The notes under the pieces: generated by a model
Told to the model about the DNA's origin: nothing
Databases searched by the model: none
Seen by the model: the letters and a program-made list of their open reading frames with translations, nothing else
In this document: in pieces, positions 1-9,050 of the stretch
How the letters are laid out: each line of letters begins with the position of its first letter
Numbering within the stretch: position 1 is the stretch's first letter
Origin: Gracilariopsis chorda
Lineage: Eukaryota > Rhodophyta > Florideophyceae > Gracilariales > Gracilariaceae
Length of the DNA stretch: 26,441 bases
Assembly: GCA_003194525.1 (NCBI GenBank)
Contig: NBIV01000536.1
Location: 1 to 26,441, forward strand
Reading direction: 5' to 3'
Translations under genes and position numbers: made by a program

Positions 1-432
1 GCAAAAAAAGTTTGCAGTTGGAACATGACTTTTTCGTGTTTGTTTCTTTCGTCAAAGAGGATTTGCGGCGGCACTTTTAAATCCTATACCAGCTTCCCCA
101 CCCTGCCATGGTTTTTGTGGACTGTTTCGTTCCATAGAATGTAATACCGTACTGAGTGATGCTGTGCAATCTGCAAACAGGCGCAAGTACTAGCGTAACA
201 GATCGGGGTGAACAAGAAGGTAGAGACAAAATTGTACTGATCCTCTTTCACGATGTCGAACGGAAACCTATGAGGCCATTTAAATATTTTTATTGGCTCA
301 AAATAGTACGTTGCAATACTTACCTTCGTAGTGCTTTGCCCCAACTCAGCAGGAAGCATTTGAATCTATCGTTGCGTACAAACAAAGCACGGTTTCGCGA
401 CCGAGCCTTACCCCTTCAGAACGCCTCACCCC
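1..432. other. Left-edge stretch without a recognised gene
   Basis: Short open frames exist on both strands, but none has a recognisable domain, plausible composition or supporting context. The tandem hairpin array begins directly to its right. I see nothing else to annotate here. Confidence 0.5.
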
Positions 433-1096
433 GCACGGGTTGCTCGGCACAGCCAAGCAACCCGTGTACGCAGAGTATAAGTAGGTGAGGAGTCTGGCAC
501 AGCCACGACTCCTCACCTGCTTGTACTTAGGACCCCATGACCCTGCAAGGGTTGCTTGGCACATCCAAACAACCCGTGTACGCAGAGTACAAGTAGATGA
601 AAAGTCTTTCACAGCCACGACTTTTCACCTTCTTGTACTTATGACCACAATGGCCGTGCACGGGTTACTCGGCACAGCCAAGCAATTGGTGCACGCAGAG
701 TACAAGTAGGTGAAAAGTCGGGCACACCCACGACTCTCATCTACTTGTACTCATTTCCACCCCAGACCCTGCACGGGTTGCTCGGCACAGCCAAGCAACA
801 CGTGCAAACCGAATACAAGTAGATGAATCGTCTGGCACAGCCACGACTCCCCATCTGCTTGTACTCATTACCACTCCGAACCCTGGACGAGTTGCTCGGC
901 ACAGCCAAGCAACCGGTGCACGCAGAGTACAAGAAGGTGAAGAGTCTGGCATAGCCACTACTCCTCATCTGCTTGTACTCATGACCACCTATGACCCTGC
1001 ACGGGTTGCTCAGCATATCCAAGCAATCCGTGTTCGCAGAGTACAAATAGGTGAAATTTCGGGCACAACCATGACTCTACACACACTTGTACTCAT
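433..1096. repeat. Six-copy ~113-bp tandem array of paired hairpins
   Basis: Six diverged units start near 433, 545, 658, 771, 885 and 999, giving a period of 112-114 bp. Each unit holds two inverted repeats. Hairpin a reads CACGGGTTGCT-c-GGC, loop ACA, then GCC-a-AGCAACCCGTG (433-466 in unit 1). Hairpin b has a stem of about 21 bp: the arms at 474-494 and 507-527 in unit 1 pair with only two wobble-type mismatches, again closing on GGC-ACA-GCC. Both hairpins therefore share the same tip. In unit 1 the hairpin b arms read GGAGTC/GACTCC and in unit 2 AAAGTC/GACTTT, so pairing is kept while sequence changes. Function is unknown. It may be a structured satellite, a source of small hairpin RNA, or a product of palindrome-driven duplication. 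Short open frames across it simply follow the repeat. Confidence 0.92.
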
Positions 1097-2620
1097 GAAG
1101 TACTCAATCAGTTTGATATTGGCACAGTATGTATCTAATTTATGTTTCACAAGACATATGAACCTGAATGAATTTGTTTTGGCATCTAAGCCAAGTTTGT
1201 AGAAAATGTAGATAAACGATCCGTAAAACAACTAAGATCTTTTAGTTACTATAAAGTGTAAGATAGGTGAATATAATTAAGATGTGAGTTGGTACATGCT
1301 AGTGCTATATAAACTGGAAGAGCATAGTAGCGTGCATGAAGAACTTATTGTTGTTATAGAAGTTCATTATGTTCAAGTGATGCTTAATATGTGCAAAAAA
1401 CTGTGTGAACGTAGAAGGTTGCTTTGTTGGCGGTTCTTTTTGGGGTACAGAATGGGTAGATCATAGTATGGTTTTTCATTGATATCGGGAAAAGAACCCT
1501 CATTTGAACCCTCTTTTATGAGAGGTTTTGAAAAAGAGAATAATTAAATTTACGTTAATTTGTACATGTGTTCGTTCTGTACACGTCTTTTTTAAGAGAG
1601 GGCTTGCCAAAGTACTGGGATTATGTGATACAGTAACCTAAGGAACTGACGTGAAGTCTACAGTAGGTGACGGTTGTAACGCAAAACTGTCACGCGGAAT
1701 CTGCTCAGTGGCATACGTATTATATGGCACGATGTAACTGAAATATTTACAATCTTTGGCTCTACCTGACAGGGTACAGATTAGACATCAATATACCATT
1801 GACCACCTCTCCGACGTACTGAGCTTCACCGGAGGTCTTCAGGGTCTCTCAGTTTACTCTGTAGCCAGCAATCCTCATAATGGATCGACTGGGTGGTAAT
1901 CTAAGCCATGCTACACTACGATTGCTGGCTGCATGATCAATGCGGGTGACAACTTGCAATTCATCACCGTATTCATACTACAGAACCGTCCAGCGGCGTT
2001 CGTTTTCGCCTTGGACGGCTGCTGCCGACGCAAGCTCTGCTGTCCATCGTTTCTTTTGCAACTGTTTCACTCTCGCTCTCTTTTTTTTCGCAGATTTATT
2101 TTCATTCCGGCCACCCCCGCAGGAGTAGATAGAGCCTCCTGGGCTCTCCTGAACGCTATGAGCCTTCCCATATTTGTAGCAAAGCATATAGCTCTGCCGA
2201 TTCGTATCTCATAAATTGTTCCGAAACAATAAAGATGATCCGATAGTTTCATATCAAGAAGGCAATAATACCCCCTAGAATATATGTGCGGCATCCTAAA
2301 TGAGAAACACTCTGAATTCATGAGAGGGGAGCTAGCTGCCCGCATGGCAATTGATTTATTCACTTTCACAAAAAGGAATTTTCCGGCATGACATGGTATC
2401 TCAATCTGCTTTTCTTCACGCCACGATCTTGAGAGTTGTTGATCTTGGCAAGTAAAGAGCCGCGCGTTGAAGCTGCGGTTTCTTGTCGCGCATTCCTTAC
2501 GCCTGGGCCACGCTTCCCATATCCTACGTCGTCGACAGAAAACACGCAGCCCACGCCGGAAGTTTTTGTGGCTTTAGATGAATCCGTTCTCAGGTAAGGG
2601 TTACTGAGACGAAAGTAAAC
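1097..2620. other. AT-rich stretch without a recognised gene
   Basis: No reading frame here carries a recognisable domain. Visible structure is limited. There is a perfect 11-bp inverted repeat AGCCAGCAATC/GATTGCTGGCT (1863-1873 and 1920-1930). A pyrimidine-rich run ends in CAG at 2091-2093 and resembles a 3' splice site, but I could not tie it to an exon. A small hairpin lies near 1507-1528. Confidence 0.5.
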
Positions 2621-4112
2621 GTGCAAAGAATGTCAATGACAAGCGATGGCTTCATCAAGTACCCAGAATTGCCTACTGGAACTGATGTGTGCAAACTAAG
2701 TGATCATGCTTACGACTCTCTAGTGTATCAAATTTCTGATGACGCTAGCAGTTCAAGCGTGGAAACTTTTGTTCAAGATGAGCACGTCAGCTCACGAGCT
2801 CGTATCGTTTTCCGCGTCGGCAGCGATGATGTTTTGCGCGTTAAGTAGGTCGGAGTGAACACCAGATTGAAAGTGTGTCGGATCTACCGGGAACAGATCG
2901 AGTTTTGCGTCCCAGCAACTCACTAAAGCTGTCGAGCAGACAAGTGAGAGTGTACAAAAAATGGAGTCAGTTTCTCATGACAGGTCAGGTGTACTTTACT
3001 GGTCCTTTTGCGTGTGTGAATCGCATCACAGGCGCTTCCCCCGAATTCCAAGCACAAGTTGAAGCCGATAGACCTGTGCCGATCCATATAGATGAAAAAA
3101 CGGGTTGCTAGGTTTCAAGGTCCGTTCATTGGGACTGAGCAGAAGTATCGGAAAGAGGATCTACCATGTCTCGAACAGTGGAGATGTGAACCTGGGGGAA
3201 GTAAACAACGAAGTTATATATCTCGGAAGTGGTAGACTGCGCAGCGTATATTTCGAGTCAGATAGTTCGTCAGATGATGACTACATGGGAGAAGGAGAAG
3301 ACGAAGAAGTAGCTGACGACATTTGCGATTGTGAAAACTTGGTATTGCGCTACAGAGAGGTAGCTGCAAAGTACAATCTTGAAGCATTCGCCGATCAAGT
3401 ACTTCGTGATGGCCTTCAACACCAAGCTAAAAACAGCAGCATAGAAGATGTTGAACGTAGGACAGTGCTCCACGCCTGCCGCAAATACCCTTTTACAGGG
3501 TTATGGAAGTTGCAGAAACATTTCGCTTTGAGGCATTTGCTCCGTCCTAAGCCAAATACGTCGCATCGAGGGAGATGGGTGTATCGAATAGCAGCAACGC
3601 GGCTACGGGATCTAGTAGATTTTGATGCAAAGGTATGCAATGGAGAGTATGAAGTTATTAGAATCGACGTGCGCCGCAGATACATGACAACCAGAAGGGA
3701 CGTAAGAAAAGTGCGAGAAATATGTCGCCTAGGGAGCTGTGTGTGTGACATCGCTCGTAAGTCGCAGTTGTCCATACAAGAAGTACACCGGCTCTTTCTT
3801 AAAGTTCCAGGTTCGCACACAAACCACGTTTTCGGAGCTTGCTATGCACACCGAAGAGGAGTGTATAACGGGGAAAGGACGGAGAGCGAACCAGGATGCA
3901 TTTGTTTGGCGAACGCTTTGAGGCTTCGAGATGTCGTAGGTGTTATATGCAACCAGTTTGGCACACCGATACGCGAGACGCGCTCTGGGTTGTTCCCTGT
4001 TATCGAGGCTCGTAACGGGTACGCTCACATTTGTTCTTGGACGAAAGAGGACACGATGTTGCCAAGTGGAGTAGATCTTGACACAAAGATTGCAGGGATC
4101 ATCAGACCATAA
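2621..4112 (+). pseudogene. Unrecognised acidic protein gene split over three frames, possible HTH
   Basis: Three adjacent reading frames on the plus strand look like parts of one gene: 2621-2848 (75 codons, ATG start), 2845-3111, and 3102-4112. The first and second meet with a 4-base overlap. The second and third meet just after a run of six A (3095-3100). Both joins need the same -1 change, and neither downstream part has a convincing ATG of its own: the apparent starts are GTG at 2875 and TTG at 3105. The third part has an acidic Ser/Asp/Glu patch at about residues 51-72. It also has a segment at about residues 202-232 with the spacing of a helix-turn-helix (DIARKSQLS-IQEVHRLF), so DNA binding is possible but only inferred. 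I recognise no family. It could be a decayed gene, a gene with sequencing errors, or one with tiny introns; I saw no good splice signals at the joins. Confidence 0.4.
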
Positions 4113-4423
4113 TATGCGAAATCAACCACATGACAAACATGCAGGGAAGACTTGATGTGAACAGTCAGAAAACGTCGGCCAATCACCCGGAAAGAAAGTA
4201 AGAATCACGTAGAATGAATGGTATTGCACGGTTACTGGTGTAGTCCCTTCCGACACGCGGCGCGTGTGGCCGACGGCTGTGAGCCGATGGGCCCCTCTCC
4301 GACCGCTTCCAGGATGCTCGTCAAAGTCCCATGTCCCGTAGTACTCTACGAGCCCATTTCGTTATGCAAAGTAGAGAGGAAACCTCCCTGATGCAGCGCA
4401 ACTGAATCTCTTTTCATTCTCCT
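4113..4423. other. Gene-less stretch with two adjacent hairpins
   Basis: No gene is visible. Two neighbouring inverted repeats occur. ACACGC-ggc-GCGTGT lies at 4253-4267, then GGCC..CGGCT-gtg-AGCCG..GGCC at 4268-4293. They could form a small structured RNA or be chance GC-rich palindromes. Confidence 0.35.
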
Positions 4424-4738
4424 TCACACGGCGGGATATATACTTGCAAGATATGCAATAATCCGTTTCCGATGCCGGAACCTCTGACTAGAGGTGGGGC
4501 CATGAAACTCGTTGATCAAGTTTACTACGAAATCGAAGAACATGTAGTTTCCTGTGTCTTGATTCCAGTAAATATTCGAACACCACAGATCGTTGTGTGT
4601 TACGGTTGCTATGATGGAGGGCAGCGTTGGATCAGGGGCACAGGCGGTGGGCATGTAGAACGGGCGGTATGGGTGGCGAGTATGTACGAGGTATGGGGAG
4701 TAGGGCAGTGTGGAATAAGATGGACGGAAGGTGGGGGG
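4424..4738 (-). pseudogene. CHK/ecdysteroid-kinase-like phosphotransferase fragment
   Basis: The minus strand is open from 4738 to a stop at 4424. Counting from the ATG at 4654, the fragment has the catalytic loop HNDLWCSN at residues 20-27. This fits HxDxxxxN of the aminoglycoside-phosphotransferase/choline-kinase-like superfamily; H-x-DLW-x-x-N is the form usual in CHK/EcKinase-like (DUF1679 type) proteins. MFFDF follows at residues 38-42, with D41 in the place of the metal-binding Asp, and then an NEFHGP segment also typical of the region after it. Full members run about 350-420 residues, so only the catalytic core is here. I found no N-lobe upstream in any frame, and the C-terminal lobe is cut short. 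A plus-strand frame at 4472-4921 overlaps it but shows no domain. This is most likely a gene relic, or one exon of an intron-containing gene. Confidence 0.55.
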
Positions 4739-5639
4739 CTATGGGATGTTGCTGAGTACATGAATTCATGTTCTGATCAGCGGACTCCAACTCGCCTTCA
4801 CGCAAACGCCATTGCGGAGCTCAAAACGCAGGTTCTGCCACACATGATGAAAAAGACTAACGTGGTTTGCTCGGTATATCTCCCCATTTCAGCAATGCAT
4901 GATCGAACTTCACCTCGGTAATGAAGTAAGTGAAGGGAATTTATGTACAACTTCAAGAGCGATGAGCTACGTCGATGCACTACTGCGCCGATTTAAAGCA
5001 ATGCTGGGACTTCCTAGATATTGATTCCTTTACCAGCCTTGAGTTACACCAGAATACGAGCCACCACAGGTTTACACAGACTCACCAGTTGACCGACACA
5101 AGGTGGATGTACGACTGTACAGGATTCTGCAAAGCCGCTTCTCTTATAAATCCTACAGCTTGACGATGTTTTCACGGCTACTATCCACCACTAGACGCAG
5201 AGCTGGTTATTGAGCACCAGTAGGCAACTTCTTACCGCGTTGACAACAGGCTACGCACGTTGTAGTACCAAACAATACACGTAGAGGATGAAGCAAACGG
5301 TTAGCGGTCTAACTGTTCACCTTAAATACCTGCCTTGAACCGATGGATTTCTGTATACTCAGCAAGTAGATATTGTGAGCTGGTTACCGCGTGTTTCGCC
5401 ACAACGCATGACTTCACATACCGTTGGTAACGTTTTACACCGATGAGGTTCAACGGTGTACGCCGGTACATAGTACTGTAGTGTTAGCGCTGGTGAAAAT
5501 CGTTGCAACAGACATCACTCGTGGTTGTGTTTGATGGCACAGTTTCATCATGCATCTCAGGCCTTGCGCCCAACCCCTCTTCCCCCGTCTCGCGTTGCTC
5601 GCGTTTTCGTCGAGCCGTCTTTGTCCTGCCCGGGCTTCC
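4739..5639. other. Stretch without a recognised gene
   Basis: Only short frames occur on both strands, none with a recognisable motif. I looked here for the missing N-lobe of the kinase-like fragment on the minus strand and did not find it. Confidence 0.45.
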
Positions 5640-6389
5640 ATGAGCAGCCCGTCTCACACGCCTATTGCGCTCAACCCGCGTGAAGTCGCCTTCCCAAACG
5701 CCCTCGCCGCAGTCTCTCGCTGCCTCTGATATTGACGTGCCGTGCCCACCGTTGAGCGTACCGCCGTTGCTGCACATCTCCGTACAGCCGTCGCCCAATA
5801 CACTTGCGGAGCCGTTTGCCACCGCCGTGCGCACTAACGGTGCAACAAACGGCAAAGCTACACCTTCTTCCGTGCACTCTCGACCAGTACTTGCAGCTTG
5901 CCAACTTCACCAGTGCCAAGTACGAGTTGTTGGATGATCACCTTCTGTTTAAGGGCCACATGGATGATCCACAATCCGGCTTGATTCACCAGGGCCTCGC
6001 GTACAAGATCCGCCAGCTCTATGCCCAAGGCCGTGCCGACATCTGTGTGTGCGAGGTCCGGCAACGTGCACCTTTTTGATTCATCTTCGTCGTCGTCGTC
6101 ACCGAGCCCGCTCCCGTCTCGCCGTTCTTCTTTCGTGCTTGTGCCGGACATTACCACCACGTCCTTTAGCGCGCGCCAATTGCCGCATCGTCGTTCTCCA
6201 CGGTCAGCCGCCTTCGTTGCTTCGCACACAAACACCTCCCCGCTCATGCATATCGAGATCACCAGCGAGCAAAGCTCTCGCCGCACTGACTTTACGACCA
6301 AATGGGTCAAGTACGCCCAAGGCGGTGTCAATGAGTGTGTCCTCTGTCCGTGGAATGTATACCGCTTTTGGCAACTTTGGAATAGGTAA
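5640..6389 (+). pseudogene. Uma2/DUF820-like PD-(D/E)XK nuclease-fold gene, frame-broken
   Basis: Two overlapping plus-strand frames together cover the Uma2 (DUF820) pattern. The first (open to 6079) has LDQYLQL, then KYELLDD (the Glu codon is at 5924), matching the family's N-terminal helix and strand. The second (6021-6389) has VPDI with Asp at 6147, then HIEITS with Glu at 6255, then TDFTTKW and YAQGGVNE. These match the family's PD, E-x-S/T, D..K and Y..GV.E signature. The frame change lies in the overlap, where a (TG)4 run at 6044-6051 is an obvious slip site. A Ser run follows. Upstream, a Pro/Ser-rich leader can be followed from ATG 5640 only through two further frame changes. The frame stops at 6389, before the usual C-terminal strand is complete. 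Uma2 proteins belong to the restriction-endonuclease-like fold and are abundant in cyanobacteria; their cellular role is unclear. The minus-strand frame over the same bases is a shadow. Confidence 0.6.
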
Positions 6390-6508
6390 AGGGCGGTGCC
6401 AAACGATAAACTACGCTTGCTGTGCTGATTTTCGCTTGGAGAACGGAAATTGAGCGATGAGGCGCTGCAAGCCGCGCGTTTCCTTGTTGCGCGTCGCATG
6501 AATATAAT

Positions 6509-6802
6509 ATGAGCTGCGTCCTCTGCCAGGATCCCGCAACCAAAACTCTGTGGAACACGGAACATCTTTGCAATTCTTGCTTTCAGTCGTACGTCAACAA
6601 GGAGGTCGTGGTATACCAAGCTAAGCACAGAACCAAGCGAAGGGCGCTGCGGCCGTTCCCATTCTCGTTGGAGAACGACGTGGTATTCTTCCGCAGGCGA
6701 TCGAAGTCAGCTCTGTTCGACTACCACGATCCTCGCCTCGAACGCCGCCTTCCACGGCAACCTGGTACGCCTACGAAGTTCGTAGTACGAACTATACCAT
6801 AA
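6509..6802 (+). CDS. Small ORF with a CxxC-x14-CxxC zinc-binding-like motif
   Basis: A 97-codon frame opens with ATG. It carries cysteines at residues 3, 6, 21 and 24 (C-x2-C-x14-C-x2-C), the layout of a zinc ribbon or small treble-clef knuckle. The rest is basic (Lys/Arg-rich) with no recognised domain. It begins 120 bp after the end of the Uma2-like frame and could be a displaced C-terminal part of that gene or an exon of another. A consensus-like GTAAGT donor at 6862 lies downstream, but I could not assemble a spliced gene. Zinc binding is inferred from spacing only. Confidence 0.3.
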   Translation: MSCVLCQDPATKTLWNTEHLCNSCFQSYVNKEVVVYQAKHRTKRRALRPFPFSLENDVVFFRRRSKSALFDYHDPRLERRLPRQPGTPTKFVVRTIP

Positions 6803-7916
6803 GTTGTTTTGCGGAAGGTGCAAACACAATGTTTTGTTCTGCAAAATCTCGCAGAGTTCCTGTAAGTCGTGGCTACCAGATTTGATACGAGATTTTCTAC
6901 GGCGTTAATCCTCTAATAGCAAATTTCTTGTGGAACGTGGGCTGCGACGGAGACAGTTATCAGGGAACAGGGAAGCCCCAGAAAGATATGTGAGGCTCTC
7001 CGTGATAACTGTCTGTCGAGCTCCAGGTAAAGGCTTTCGTTCGTCTTTCTTCCCCCAGATGGTGCGCTTCCTGAAAGCATGCGGTTTGGAGAACAGGTGC
7101 TATTGTCCTCGAACTTCCACGATGATTACGAAGAGCAGTCTACCACAGCTGGGGAGTAAGTTTCAACAAGAACACAATAACATATCGAGGCGACATGTGC
7201 AAGGGGCTGAATGCATACGAGGGCAAACGTAGAAGAGTGTCGCGGTTCCAATGCCAACATAACTAGAGAGGTCGCTCGCTTGTTTTCGAGGAGCAATACC
7301 CCCAAAGAAAAAGATAGGCCGCTAGCTCTGAGATTATGTAAAGGATTACCAGGCGCCACAGTCGTGAGTTACAGAAAACTTCAACACACTCATTCTTACG
7401 CGTTGCACCCACGGAAGTTCGACTGAAGAACCCAATTTCATTCAGGAACAACTCGCGGCGAGGCCAGACCAGTCGAACACAGACCATCTAGTGCGCGCAG
7501 GTATTGGGCCAGGGCTACCTTAAGGATACGTCTGGATGTGCCAAAGATAGGGATGAAACTGGTGTTAACGCGAACTCTTGTCCGCTCTCCTATGCACGGT
7601 TTTGTCAGAACCACAAACCATGTGTAGGAATCGGATCAGGACATCAACATAGCGGATGCGTCACCTTGAAGGACGGTGCATGGTGGCTTCTACGGCCGCC
7701 TGTACCCGTCTCGTTAACGTTTGATAATACTCCAAACGTATTCTTACGGATACCTTGTTCATCCCACCAGTATACGAATGTCAGTTATGATTTAGCTTAT
7801 ATCTGGCGGTACAGTAAGGTTGTAGGTTATTAATAAGATGTACATGGTGACGCATGGTCAGACTTGAAGGATGATGGAGAGATATTCACAGCTCGCAGCA
7901 TGTTTAAAGCTCGTCA
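6803..7916. other. Stretch with weak ORFs, splice-like signals and a hairpin
   Basis: Several 70-110 codon frames on the plus strand (6930-7232, 7211-7426, 7504-7833) lack domains, and their starts are partly non-ATG. GTAAGT occurs at 6862 and 7156 with possible acceptors at 6918-6919 and near 7265, so a spliced plus-strand gene cannot be excluded. A perfect 11-bp inverted repeat, GACAGTTATCA/TGATAACTGTC, lies at 6952-6962 and 7003-7013. The right end is the 3' flank of the minus-strand DUF726 gene. Confidence 0.35.
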
Positions 7917-9050
7917 TCAAATACTACCGAGATGGTAGACTTGTTCTTTGGGAAGCTTTGGCCTTGACTGGATCCCAGCGTTGTCGTCTGGGAAGGGTTC
8001 ACCGTTGTTTTCTATCTCTAAATCATTCCCCTGGTCGCTGCGCTGGTCTTCTCTATCCGAAGCCTGAGGTGCTGGAAGTGCTTTCACGGCTTCTCCAGCC
8101 TGCTTCAGTCTTTCTTTTTCCTTCTGCGCCTCAACGCGTTTCCGCTCAGCCGCTTCCAGTTGCAATCTCTCTTCCATAGTACATAGTTCCGAGCGAGGAA
8201 CGATAAGTTCAGCTTGTTCCCCAACAGACACGCCTTCAAGTCTTTCTTCCACCTTTGCGATAATGTCTCCACCTTCATTAACTGACATACTAACAGCAAC
8301 TCTGATGTCCCCACGTGGAGCTTTCTTTTGGAAAAGGACTTCGATTTCTCCAAGGAGCTTAGGATAGCGATTGGTTCGTCGAAGCATGTTCATGGAAACA
8401 GACTTCGTCCGCTCTTCATGCTCGTATACACGCACCACAACACCTCTCTGATCGTTCAGACAATTAGTGAATACTTCTTCCTTCTTCGGTACAGGTATCT
8501 CGGCATCCTTTTCAACAAAAGGATGCAGACGTCGACCAGCAATCTCAACACTTACACCTAAAATAACTTTCCCACGCGCTTCAATGTCAATTGCGGAGTC
8601 TGCGTATCCGCGCTCTTGGATTTGGCGCTCTTGTTCCTCCCAGATACGTCTTTGCTTTTCCCAGTCAAACCCCCCTTCTCCTACTTCCTCATCATGCTCG
8701 TCCCCTACATGACCTGGGACTATATCAGTGCTTGGAACTACTGATTTCTCCACTTCAAGATCGTCACTCTTTTCATCAATATACGGATCGTCAAGTGCTG
8801 AAGGACTCACAATGGGTATTTCATTCCCCGAATCAACCTCGATATCTGCCCTCGTGTTTATCCTCTCTGTGGGATCGGGCAACTGAATACCGTTGGGTAT
8901 GTCCGTGGTCCGTTTCCCATTTTGTTTCTTATCTGCGCTGGATTTGCTTTGAGCACTGCTAATCCTCCATGACCCCCACGAAAGCCAAGACTTGGATTTT
9001 GGCTTACGAGCAATCCCCCGTCCGGGTTTGATTTCTCCGATTTCATCTTG
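7917..9050 (-). CDS. Hsp70-type substrate-binding domain, probable 3' part of the DUF726 gene
   Basis: This minus-strand frame is open from 9050 to a TGA at 7917-7919. It has no ATG before the middle of its domain; the nearest start-like codon is a TTG at 8882. It is therefore best read as the continuation of the DUF726 frame upstream after one frame change. Residues counted from 8882: an acidic linker and a charged helix at 72-92, then about 104-212 resemble the beta-sandwich of the Hsp70 substrate-binding domain. The matches include ILGVSVEIAG, IPVPKKEEVF, NDQRGVVVRVYEHEER and APRGDIRVAVSMSVNEGGDI in the right order. An Ala/Glu/Arg-rich coiled coil follows at 232-265, where Hsp70 has its helical lid. 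No Hsp70 ATPase domain is present. The role is inferred: a protein- or peptide-binding tail on a membrane-associated hydrolase. Confidence 0.6.
   Translation of the reverse strand, partial: QDEIGEIKPGRGIARKPKSKSWLSWGSWRISSAQSKSSADKKQNGKRTTDIPNGIQLPDPTERINTRADIEVDSGNEIPIVSPSALDDPYIDEKSDDLEVEKSVVPSTDIVPGHVGDEHDEEVGEGGFDWEKQRRIWEEQERQIQERGYADSAIDIEARGKVILGVSVEIAGRRLHPFVEKDAEIPVPKKEEVFTNCLNDQRGVVVRVYEHEERTKSVSMNMLRRTNRYPKLLGEIEVLFQKKAPRGDIRVAVSMSVNEGGDIIAKVEERLEGVSVGEQAELIVPRSELCTMEERLQLEAAERKRVEAQKEKERLKQAGEAVKALPAPQASDREDQRSDQGNDLEIENNGEPFPDDNAGIQSRPKLPKEQVYHLGSI

Noticed and set aside
737..1046. Minus-strand frames rich in repeated CRATR-like peptides
   Set aside because: They are translations of the tandem hairpin repeats and change with each unit.
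2060..2093. A polypyrimidine run ending in CAG, like a 3' splice site
   Set aside because: No matching donor and no coding exon could be found on either side.
3094..3102. A run of six A followed by C that resembles a programmed -1 slippery heptamer
   Set aside because: The codon phase is wrong: the zero-frame codons are GAA AAA ACG, so the X XXY YYZ pattern is not met. An indel in a homopolymer is simpler.
4472..4921. A 149-codon plus-strand frame
   Set aside because: It is antisense to the kinase-like fragment, whose HxDxxxxN motif is much stronger evidence for the minus strand.
5858..6628. A 256-codon minus-strand frame
   Set aside because: It lies opposite the Uma2-like signature, which is the better explanation for the open frames here; its own sequence shows no domain.
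6862..7265. GTAAGT donor-like sites at 6862 and 7156 with possible acceptors
   Set aside because: Joining the flanking segments did not give a reading frame I could defend, so no spliced gene is called.
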